Of a DNA stretch of 6,559 nt, positions 1 to 5,119 are shown in pieces (positions within the stretch are counted from its first letter, which is position 1; every line of letters begins with the position of its first letter). A program made the translations under genes and the position numbers. Origin of the DNA: JBFELO01 sp041552055 (GTDB lineage Bacteria > Acidobacteriota > Thermoanaerobaculia > Thermoanaerobaculales > Sulfomarinibacteraceae); contig JBFELO010000212.1 of the NCBI GenBank assembly GCA_041552055.1, positions 1 through 6,559 on the forward strand, written 5' to 3'. Under the pieces are notes generated by a model that had not been told where the DNA came from, made no database searches, and was given only the letters and a program-made list of their open reading frames with translations.

Positions 1-2
1 GG

Positions 3-140
3 GCCGCCTCCTCGTGGCGGCGTCTGTACGCCGACCGCGAGGTCGCCGCCCACCTCACCGTCGGCGATCGCGTCATGATCTTCCCGAGTAACGATCCACA
101 GGAGGTCACGGCGGCTATGACTGCTGGCCAGCCGAAGTGA
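3..140 (+). CDS. C-terminal fragment of an unrecognised protein (5' end outside window)
   Basis: The reading frame is open from the window edge to a TGA at 138-140 and gives 45 residues ending in TAAMTAGQPK. It is judged coding because nearly every third codon base is G or C over most of its length, while the other two plus-strand frames hit stops within about 100 bases. The fragment has a mixed-charge helix-like part (RRLYADREVAAHL) followed by a beta-like stretch (GDRVMIFPS). No motif identifies a family, so I assign no function. It converges on the pruA-type gene, and a hairpin lies between the two. The start codon and most of the protein are missing. Confidence 0.6.
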   Translation, partial: AASSWRRLYADREVAAHLTVGDRVMIFPSNDPQEVTAAMTAGQPK

Positions 141-170
141 CGCCCGTGCGGTCGGCAGAAGAGGGTTGTG

Positions 171-207
171 GGGATGACGAACAGCGCCCAGGCGCCTCCG
201 TCATCCC
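171..207. terminator. Inverted repeat between convergent genes, candidate bidirectional terminator
   Basis: GGGATGACG (171-179) and CGTCATCCC (199-207) are perfect 9-bp complements, extendable by one G-T wobble. They enclose a 19-base loop that itself contains GCGCC/GGCGC (184-188 / 191-195). The hairpin is the main structure in the 111-base gap between the stop of the upstream fragment and the stop of the pruA-type gene, so termination from both sides is the simplest role. No T-tract follows on either strand, so it would be a tract-less terminator of the kind often proposed in actinobacteria. Confidence 0.5.
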
Positions 208-251
208 TTCACCCCCTCACCCCCTCAATCCCTGGGTGGTCGGGCGGTCTT

Positions 252-1883
252 TCACTCCTCACCCATGAACGGGTACGCGAAGTGCTTCGGCGGTACGAAG
301 TTCTCCTTGACGGTGCGCTGCGACGTCCAGCGGATCAGGTTGAGGTAGGAGCCGGCCTTGTCATTGGTGCCCGAGGCTCGCGAACCGCCGAACGGCTGCT
401 GGCCGACCACCGCCCCGGTCGGCTTGTCGTTGATGTAGAAGTTGCCGGCGGCGTGGCGCAGCGCGGCCGCCATCTTCACGGCCGCTGCCCGGTCCTGGGA
501 GAAGATCGCCCCGGTGAGCGCGTAGGGACTGGTGGTGTCGCACAGCTCGAGCGTGTCGTCGAGTGCGGCGTCGTCGTAGACGTACACCGTGAGCACGGGC
601 CCGAAGATCTCCTCCTCCATCAGCTTGAACCGTGGGTTGGAGGTCTGGACCACGGTCGGCTCGATGTAGTAGCCGGTCGAGTCGTCCCACTCGCCGCCGC
701 ACAGAATCTCGGCATCGGACGAGGCCTCGGCGTGCTGGATATAGCCGGTGATGTCGGCGAACGCGCCGCCGTCGATGACGGCGTTGAAGAAGTTCCGGAA
801 GTCGGTGGGGGGCCCCATCTTGATCTCCGCGATCTGACCGAGCAGGACATCCTTGAGCTCCGGCCAGATCGACTTCGGGATGTAGGCCCGCGACGCGGCC
901 GAGCACTTCTGACCCTGGTACTCGAACGCACCGCGCACGAGAGCGGTGGCCAGCGCATCGATGTCGGCCGAGGGATGGGCGAAGACGAAGTCCTTGCCGC
1001 CGGTCTCGCCGACGATCCGCGGGTAGGTCTTGTACGACGCGATGTTGTCACCCACGGTTCGCCACATGCCCTGGAAGACCGGCGTCGAGCCGGTGAAATG
1101 GACGCCGGCAAGGTGTGGGCTGGCCATGACGGGGTTGCCGACCTGACCCCCGGATCCTGGGATCAAATTGACCACGCCGGGTGGGAAGCCAGCCTCCTCG
1201 AACAGCTTCATCAGCCAGTGGGCGGTGAAGACCGCGGAAGACGCGGGCTTCCACAGCACCGTGTTGCCCATCAGCGCGGGTGATGTCGGCAGGTTGCCGG
1301 CGATCGAGGCGAAGTTGAACGGCGTCACCGCGAAGATGAATCCCTCGAGCGCGCGGTACTCCACGTAGTCCCAGTGCCCGAGATCACCCCCCGGCTGTTG
1401 CTCGTAGATGAACCGCATGTAGTGCGGGTTGAAGCGCCAGAAGTCGATCAGTTCGCACGCGGAGTCGATCTCGGCCTGGAACACCGTCTTCGACTGGTTG
1501 AGCATGCAGGCCGCGTTGAGGGTGTCACGCCACGGACCGGCGAGCAGCTCGGCCGCCTTGAGCATGACCGCCGCGCGGTGCTCCCACGGCATCTCGGACC
1601 ACTCCCGCCACGCGGCCTGTGACGCCTCGATCGCCCGTGCGACCTCGGCCTCGCCGGCCTTGTGGTAGACGCCGAGGACGTGACCGTGGTCGTGGGGACA
1701 CACGGCCTTGGCCGTGTTGCCGGTGCGGACCTCCTCGCCGCCGATGATCAAGGGGATTTCGATCTCCTCGGACAGCATCCGTTCGAGCCTCGCCTTGAGC
1801 GACGCCTTTTCGGGCGAGCCCGGCGCGTACGCCTTGATGGGCTCGTTGACGGGGGTTGGGACCGGGACGATTCCGTTGGGCAT
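252..1883 (-). CDS. pruA: L-glutamate gamma-semialdehyde (1-pyrroline-5-carboxylate) dehydrogenase
   Basis: A 543-residue aldehyde dehydrogenase of the stand-alone P5C dehydrogenase type. It oxidises glutamate 5-semialdehyde to glutamate with NAD+, the second step of proline breakdown, in the cytoplasm. Visible family features are the oxyanion Asn190 in TPFNF, the KPASSA cofactor segment (212-217), FTGS (263-266), general base Glu293 in GETGGK, catalytic Cys327 in GQKCSA, EEIFGP (424-429) and a PFGGSRASGTNDKAG tail motif (497-511). Length and the N-terminal extension before the ALDH core fit the monofunctional group (about 530-550 residues), not the PutA fusion. The ATG start is fixed by a strong ribosome site five bases upstream. 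No proline dehydrogenase is adjacent in this window. Codon use matches the neighbours and no key residue is missing. The symbol could equally be rocA. Confidence 0.95.
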   Translation of the reverse strand: MPNGIVPVPTPVNEPIKAYAPGSPEKASLKARLERMLSEEIEIPLIIGGEEVRTGNTAKAVCPHDHGHVLGVYHKAGEAEVARAIEASQAAWREWSEMPWEHRAAVMLKAAELLAGPWRDTLNAACMLNQSKTVFQAEIDSACELIDFWRFNPHYMRFIYEQQPGGDLGHWDYVEYRALEGFIFAVTPFNFASIAGNLPTSPALMGNTVLWKPASSAVFTAHWLMKLFEEAGFPPGVVNLIPGSGGQVGNPVMASPHLAGVHFTGSTPVFQGMWRTVGDNIASYKTYPRIVGETGGKDFVFAHPSADIDALATALVRGAFEYQGQKCSAASRAYIPKSIWPELKDVLLGQIAEIKMGPPTDFRNFFNAVIDGGAFADITGYIQHAEASSDAEILCGGEWDDSTGYYIEPTVVQTSNPRFKLMEEEIFGPVLTVYVYDDAALDDTLELCDTTSPYALTGAIFSQDRAAAVKMAAALRHAAGNFYINDKPTGAVVGQQPFGGSRASGTNDKAGSYLNLIRWTSQRTVKENFVPPKHFAYPFMGEE

Positions 1884-1888
1884 GGGTT

Positions 1889-1894
1889 ACCTCC
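1889..1894 (-). promoter_or_regulatory. Strong ribosome binding site of the pruA-type gene
   Basis: On the minus strand the sequence reads GGAGGT, then five bases, then ATG at 1883-1881. This near-perfect Shine-Dalgarno match supports the chosen start. Confidence 0.85.
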
Positions 1895-1940
1895 GATGGC
1901 TGTGTGCGTCGGGCCGCGCGGTGCCGTGACCGCGCGCCGC

Positions 1941-1969
1941 ATGGTAACGGGACGCGGCCGGCGGTGCAA
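1941..1969 (-). promoter_or_regulatory. Candidate SigA-type promoter for the pruA-type gene
   Basis: On the minus strand, TTGCAC (complement of 1964-1969) and TACCAT (complement of 1941-1946) are separated by exactly 17 bases. Transcription would start near 1934 and give a leader of about 50 bases containing the GGAGGT site. This is motif matching only. No operator palindrome was recognised beside it. Confidence 0.5.
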
Positions 1970-2027
1970 CGTTGGGTTCGGCAGCCGGGACGATCCCAGA
2001 TTGACCCAGGCAGGCCGGGCGCGGTGT

Positions 2028-2046
2028 CGTTCCCGTTCCCGTTTCC
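2028..2046 (+). repeat. Short hexanucleotide array (CGTTCC type)
   Basis: Two exact CGTTCC units and one CGTTTCC unit follow one another in the divergent intergenic region. Their strand sense is opposite to the longer ACGGRN array at 2113-2148, so the two arrays are partly complementary. No function is evident. It lies outside any gene I accept. Confidence 0.6.
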
Positions 2047-2112
2047 GGCAAGCCGGGGCTCCCATGACGCGGTGGCACCTGGAGGTTTTTTTGGGGTTTT
2101 GGAGCGAGCAGT

Positions 2113-2148
2113 ACGGACACGGAGACGGGCACGGAGACTGAGACGGGG
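2113..2148 (+). repeat. Six tandem ACGGRN-like hexamers upstream of the cysteine desulfurase
   Basis: Six contiguous six-base units read ACGGAC, ACGGAG, ACGGGC, ACGGAG, ACTGAG, ACGGGG. A 12-base period is also visible, because CACGGAGAC occurs at 2118 and 2130. The array ends 11 bases before the -35 box of the cysteine desulfurase promoter. It may be a slippage-prone microsatellite or a set of binding sites; nothing in the sequence decides between these. A T-rich stretch (TTTTTTT at 2086-2092) precedes it. Confidence 0.7.
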
Positions 2149-2159
2149 GATGTGGCGAG

Positions 2160-2187
2160 TTGGCACGGACGTGCGCCGCGGTAGACT
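2160..2187 (+). promoter_or_regulatory. Candidate SigA-type promoter for the cysteine desulfurase
   Basis: TTGGCA (2160-2165) and TAGACT (2182-2187) are spaced by 16 bases, close to the housekeeping sigma consensus. The predicted start of transcription, near 2194, leaves a leader of only about eight bases that still contains GGAG (2194-2197) before the ATG at 2202. Confidence 0.6.
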
Positions 2188-2201
2188 GCCACTGGAGATC
2201 C

Positions 2202-3335
2202 ATGACGGACGATTTCATCTACCTCGACTACAACGCCACTACTCCCACTGATCCGCGGGTGGCGGAGGCGATGCGGCCCTACCTGACGGGGTTCTACGGC
2301 AACCCCTCGTCGTCACACCGGGCCGGGCGCGAGGCCAGGGCCGCGGTCGACCGGGCGCGAGGCCAGGTGGCTTCGTGTCTCGGGTGTGAGCCGGAAGAGA
2401 TCGTGTTCACCTCCGGCGGGTCCGAGTCGAACAACATGGCGATCCGGGGCGTGGTGACCGCCCGAGGCGGCGGGCACGTGATGACCTCCGCCGTGGAGCA
2501 TCCGGCGGTGCTCGAGGTGGCGCTGGCGCTGGAGATGGAGGGCCGCATCTCCCTCACCGTGGTGGGCGTCGATCGTCGGGGGAGGGTCGACCCGGCCGAG
2601 GTCGCCGCCGCGATCCGCCCGGACACGGTCCTCGTCACCCTGATGTTGGCCAACAACGAGGTCGGAACTCTGCAGCCGGTGCACGAGGTGGCGGCCGTCT
2701 GCCGCGAGCGTGGCGTGTTGTGCCACACCGATGCAGCCCAGGCCGTGGGCAAGGTCCCCGTGGACGTCGCGGGGCTCGGCATCGACCTGCTCACGGTTGC
2801 CGGTCACAAGCTGTACGCACCCAAGGGGATCGGTGCCCTTTTCCTGCGTCGTGGGACCGAGGTCGAGCCGCTGATCCGGGGTGCCGGCCACGAAATGGGG
2901 CTGCGGGCAGGCACCGAGAACATCCTGGAAGAGGTTGGTCTGGGCGCAGCGTGCGAGCTCGTCCACGAAGAGCTCGCCGACGAGCTCCCACGGTTGCAGG
3001 CCTTGCGGGAGCGGCTCGAGCGGCGATTGCGCGACGGTTGCCCCGGAATCGTGGTTCACGGTGACCCGCAGCACCGGCTGCCCAACACCCTGAGCGTCGC
3101 ACTGCCTGGGGTCGATGCCAGCGGGCTGCTGGCCGATCTCGGTGACGAGGTGGCGGCGTCGTTGGGCGCGGCGTGCCACGCGGACCTGGTCAAGGTGTCG
3201 CACGTGCTGCACGCGATGGGGGTCGACACCTCCACCGCCAGATCGACGCTCCGCCTGTCGGTGGGCAGGTTTACCACCGAGGACGAGATCGACGAGGCAG
3301 CAACGCGCATCCTGAGTGCGGCGTCCTTGTTGTAG
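2202..3335 (+). CDS. Cysteine desulfurase family protein (NifS-like, selenocysteine-lyase-like active-site loop)
   Basis: A 377-residue fold-type I PLP enzyme of aminotransferase class V. It should remove sulfur from cysteine as an enzyme persulfide, or selenium from selenocysteine, giving alanine. Visible features are the N-terminal YLDYNATTP (7-15), SGGSESNN (71-78), His100 in VEHPAV over the PLP ring, Asp177 in HTDAAQ, the PLP lysine Lys203 in AGHKLYAPKG, GLRAGTEN (233-240), and catalytic Cys325 in LGAACHAD. IscS and NifS normally carry SACTS or SACSS at that loop; GAACH is the form I recall in mammalian selenocysteine lyase. I start at ATG 2202, which has GGAG four bases upstream and begins directly at the conserved MTDDFIYLDY region. 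A longer TTG-started version would place 14 unrelated residues upstream and overlap the promoter. No iscU, suf, mnmA or dnd gene is nearby, so the sulfur acceptor is unknown. Confidence 0.92.
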   Translation: MTDDFIYLDYNATTPTDPRVAEAMRPYLTGFYGNPSSSHRAGREARAAVDRARGQVASCLGCEPEEIVFTSGGSESNNMAIRGVVTARGGGHVMTSAVEHPAVLEVALALEMEGRISLTVVGVDRRGRVDPAEVAAAIRPDTVLVTLMLANNEVGTLQPVHEVAAVCRERGVLCHTDAAQAVGKVPVDVAGLGIDLLTVAGHKLYAPKGIGALFLRRGTEVEPLIRGAGHEMGLRAGTENILEEVGLGAACELVHEELADELPRLQALRERLERRLRDGCPGIVVHGDPQHRLPNTLSVALPGVDASGLLADLGDEVAASLGAACHADLVKVSHVLHAMGVDTSTARSTLRLSVGRFTTEDEIDEAATRILSAASLL

Positions 3336-3400
3336 GCGCGAAGCCCCTGGGAGCAAACGCAGCCTCTCGTTGGGCGAGACCCGCGGAGCTTCGATGCGCC
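3335..3400 (+). terminator. Stem-loop directly after the cysteine desulfurase stop, possible terminator
   Basis: GGCGC-GAAGC (3335-3344, beginning at the last stop-codon base) pairs with GCTTC-GAT-GCGCC (3388-3400) in ten base pairs with a three-base bulge. A smaller hairpin, TCTCG/CGAGA (3365-3369 / 3375-3379), sits in the loop. A further CTCCCT/AGGGAG pair follows (3403-3408 / 3422-3427). The position favours a role in ending the transcript or protecting its 3' end, but there is no T-tract. Confidence 0.4.
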
Positions 3401-3430
3401 CTCTCCCTAACGCGCTCTCCGAGGGAGCCC

Positions 3431-3499
3431 GGCATGACGTTTCGAGGCCTCTGGGTCGCGCGACATTTGCGGCGGTGGAGGACCTCGAAACATCATGCC
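3431..3499. repeat. 17-bp inverted repeat with 35-bp loop
   Basis: GGCATGACGTTTCGAGG (3431-3447) and CCTCGAAACATCATGCC (3483-3499) are complementary at 16 of 17 positions, with one C-A mismatch. Inside, CCTC (3448-3451) can pair with GAGG (3478-3481), and GTCGCGCGAC (3455-3464) is itself palindromic. This is the strongest palindrome in the window. It is too long to be expected by chance and is not placed as a simple terminator, because it begins about 95 bases after the stop. Confidence 0.85.
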
Positions 3500-3500
3500 C

Positions 3501-3714
3501 GGCACGCCCGCAGGAGGCGCTGTCGTCGGCCTGCAAATCGCATCCACCATCTGACCCCAGAGGCGCCCGCTCCCCGGCGCTCTCCTCGCGGGTGTCCCCT
3601 GAGACAATGTTGAGACCCAACAGACCGCCCCACCTCGGTGGAGGCGCTCCCAACATTGTCAAAGACGGCACCCCGCACAGGGGTCAAAGATGGCACGCCC
3701 GCACGAGGCGCCGT
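3501..3714 (+). repeat. Pair of 23-bp direct repeats (3501-3523 and 3692-3714)
   Basis: Both copies begin GGCACGCCCGCA and continue with GAGGCGC, agreeing at 21 of 23 positions. They lie 191 bp apart in the same orientation and bracket the 3603-3660 inverted repeat. The second copy overlaps an imperfect 25-base tandem pair, with units beginning GTCAAAGA at 3658 and 3683. Such nested repetition suggests internal duplication or insertion of a repeated element. Confidence 0.8.
3603..3660. repeat. 58-bp element with perfect 10-bp inverted ends
   Basis: GACAATGTTG (3603-3612) and CAACATTGTC (3651-3660) are exact complements. The interior has a second hairpin, GCCCCACC/GGTGGAGGC around 3627-3645. 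On the left flank the hexamer TGAGAC occurs twice (3600-3605 and 3611-3616), 11 bases apart. The arms are less GC-rich than the surroundings. It could be a regulator-binding palindrome, a terminator-like hairpin, or the remnant of a small mobile element. Confidence 0.75.
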
Positions 3715-3754
3715 GGCGCGCCGCGCCCTCGGCCGCCGATGTCGTCCGCATGGA

Positions 3755-3760
3755 TATACT
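3755..3760 (+). promoter_or_regulatory. -10 box of a probable leaderless promoter for the zinc-ribbon membrane operon
   Basis: TATACT (3755-3760) is a near-consensus -10 hexamer, and the GTG start codon follows after six bases (3767). Transcription would therefore begin at or next to the start codon, giving a leaderless mRNA, and no Shine-Dalgarno sequence precedes the GTG. No good -35 box is seen at 16-18 bases upstream. The match to the start position is the main support. Confidence 0.6.
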
Positions 3761-3766
3761 CTGACC

Positions 3767-4414
3767 GTGGCGAGATCCTGCCCCTGGTGCTGCGAGCCGC
3801 TCGGTCGGGCACGCCAGAACGAGTGCCCCCACTGCGGCCGCGTCCTGGTAGACGATACCGGCCGTGAACTCAGAGACATCGACGTTCGTTATACAAACAC
3901 TGAGGAGGCTCAGTGCGAACGGTATCGGCAGTTCATCCTGATCGGTGTGCCCGTGGTGGCGGTGGCCGCCCTCGCCATGCCGTTCCTCCACTTCGGCGCG
4001 ATCGCGGCGGCACCGCTGCTGGCGGTCATCCACCTCGTTGCCGCCAGGTGGTACCTGGTCGGCGACAGCTTCCGCCTGTTGGGGAGGACTCGGCGACAGT
4101 TCAACCGCTGGCTGGCGCGATTCTCGTTCCTGTGGCTCGGCGTCCCGGGGTACGCCGCCATGGTGACGCCGATCCTCGGGATCCTGGTGGGAGTGGCGAC
4201 CTTTGCGGGCTTGTCGTCGGTCGTCCACCTCTACGCACGCTGGAGCCTCGAACAGGAGTACCGGCGATTGCCGCTGCTGACGTGGGAGAAGACTCTGATC
4301 ACGGTGCTCGCCGTCGCCACGCTGCTCGTACTCGCGGCCCTGCTCGCCCTGGCCGGCGTGATGGGCTGGTCGGTGGCCGCGCTGAGCGAGTGGATTTCCT
4401 CCGACCCTGGATGA
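3767..4414 (+). CDS. Zinc-ribbon multi-pass membrane protein of unknown function
   Basis: A 215-residue protein starting at GTG 3767. It opens with a zinc ribbon: CPWC (5-8) and CPHC (20-23), plus an extra Cys9. After an acidic/polar linker it has about four or five hydrophobic segments, roughly 56-75, 76-98, 119-136, 137-156 and 175-200. Arg-rich stretches between them (RTRRQFNR, 107-114) suggest cytoplasmic loops. An earlier ATG at 3638 would add 43 Arg-rich residues read through repeat DNA, so I prefer the GTG, which also sits just downstream of a -10 box and opens at the ribbon. The next gene follows after 13 bases, so the two are very likely one operon. I do not recognise the family, and no catalytic motif is visible. 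The ribbon probably binds structural zinc and may contact a partner or nucleic acid at the membrane. Confidence 0.8.
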   Translation: MARSCPWCCEPLGRARQNECPHCGRVLVDDTGRELRDIDVRYTNTEEAQCERYRQFILIGVPVVAVAALAMPFLHFGAIAAAPLLAVIHLVAARWYLVGDSFRLLGRTRRQFNRWLARFSFLWLGVPGYAAMVTPILGILVGVATFAGLSSVVHLYARWSLEQEYRRLPLLTWEKTLITVLAVATLLVLAALLALAGVMGWSVAALSEWISSDPG

Positions 4415-4415
4415 T

Positions 4416-4422
4416 GGGAGAG
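4416..4422 (+). promoter_or_regulatory. Ribosome binding site of the DUF4126 gene
   Basis: GGGAGAG ends five bases before the ATG at 4428. It lies in the 13-base gap after the previous stop codon, indicating translation of a shared mRNA. Confidence 0.7.
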
Positions 4423-4427
4423 AATTC

Positions 4428-5102
4428 ATGACACCGCTGATGACCTATCTCGCCGGCTTCGGGCTCGCATCGGCCGCCGGCGCCAAGGCGTTCATCCCCG
4501 TGCTGCTGCTCGGCGGATTGCACTACACGAAGTACGTCGAGCTGTCGGAGAGCTTCCGCTGGATCGCCGATCCGGCGGTGATGGTGGTGCTGGGAATCCT
4601 GGTGATCCTCGAGATCGTGGTCGATGCCCACCCGGACCTCGGCCACTACGCCGACACCGTGGCCTACCTGCCCAAGTTCGCCGCCGGCTTCATCGGTTTT
4701 GCCGCCGCGGTAGGCACCGTGGACGAGAACCTGATGGCGCTCGGCGGCTCTGGGCTGCTGGGAGGCGGCACCGCCGCTGGCGTTCATTGGATCCGAAACA
4801 TGCTCCGGCGGCCGTTTCGCGATGCCGCCGAGCACCTGCACGAGGGGGTCGGCAAGGCCGCGTCCCTGTCCGAGGCCGGTGCCTCGGCCACTCTCGCCGG
4901 CACCGCGGTGGTCGCGCCGCCGCTGTCGCTGCTGCTCGTCGGCGTCTTTACCCTCGGTGCCCTCGCCGTCGCCCGGTCCATCGACGGCCGACGCAAGAAC
5001 TGCGTCCACTGCGGCGAGCCGATCCGCCCCGCGGCGGTGGTGTGCCCGCACTGCGGCCGCGATCAGGTGGAGGCCGAGACTCGGTCCGCGCCGGCCGGCT
5101 GA
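4428..5102 (+). CDS. DUF4126 domain membrane protein with C-terminal zinc ribbon
   Basis: A 224-residue protein whose first about 185 residues resemble DUF4126, a small membrane domain of unknown function. The N-terminal helix has the alternating Gly/Ala pattern (GFGLASAAGAKAFIPVLLLGG, about 10-30), followed by WIADPAVMVVLGILVILEIVVDAHP (45-69), a Gly/Ala-rich segment (86-118) and a last hydrophobic stretch (157-182). The cytoplasmic end carries a zinc ribbon, CVHC (192-195) and CPHC (206-209), which is an addition to the core domain. An amphipathic region, RRPFRDAAEHLHEGVGK, lies at 127-143. It is co-transcribed with the preceding protein, which has a ribbon at its other end, so a joint complex is plausible but unproven. 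The family assignment is from remembered sequence pattern, not a search. Confidence 0.8.
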   Translation: MTPLMTYLAGFGLASAAGAKAFIPVLLLGGLHYTKYVELSESFRWIADPAVMVVLGILVILEIVVDAHPDLGHYADTVAYLPKFAAGFIGFAAAVGTVDENLMALGGSGLLGGGTAAGVHWIRNMLRRPFRDAAEHLHEGVGKAASLSEAGASATLAGTAVVAPPLSLLLVGVFTLGALAVARSIDGRRKNCVHCGEPIRPAAVVCPHCGRDQVEAETRSAPAG

Positions 5103-5119
5103 CCGCTTGCCCCTCCCCG

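Larger units (their letters stand above)
3336..3766. other. 431-bp non-coding, repeat-rich intergenic block
   Basis: I find no credible gene between the cysteine desulfurase stop and the GTG start of the zinc-ribbon protein. Open frames here give proline/arginine/serine-rich, motif-free products. The DNA holds several inverted repeats (3335-3400, 3403-3427, 3431-3499, 3559-3583, 3603-3660, 3670-3684) and direct repeats (3501/3692 and 3658/3683). The block ends in the promoter of the next operon. Candidate explanations are a dispersed palindromic element such as a REP or MITE remnant, or a structured RNA. The sequence alone does not settle which. Confidence 0.7.

Noticed and set aside
168..1283. 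Long plus-strand open frame of 371 codons
   Set aside because: It is antisense to the clear pruA-type gene, Arg/Gly/Val-rich, and has no motif; GC-rich genes commonly leave such open antisense frames.
2046..2092. CCGGCAAGCCGG hairpin followed by a T-tract as an intrinsic terminator
   Set aside because: The T-tract is about 28 bases past the small stem, and no gene reads into it from the left on the plus strand.
2160..2201. TTG-started 14-residue extension of the cysteine desulfurase
   Set aside because: It overlaps the predicted promoter, has no family similarity, and the ATG at 2202 has a ribosome site and the conserved N-terminus.
2313..3671. Minus-strand open frame of 452 codons
   Set aside because: It is antisense to the cysteine desulfurase and runs on through repeat DNA; the product is His/Arg/Gly-rich with no recognisable domain.
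3638..3766. Upstream ATG extension of the zinc-ribbon membrane protein
   Set aside because: The 43 added residues come from repeat DNA and precede the -10 box; the GTG at 3767 starts directly at the ribbon.
3316..3867. Plus-strand open frame of 183 codons across the intergenic block
   Set aside because: It overlaps both neighbouring genes out of frame, passes through every palindrome, and gives a motif-free Pro/Arg/Ser-rich product.
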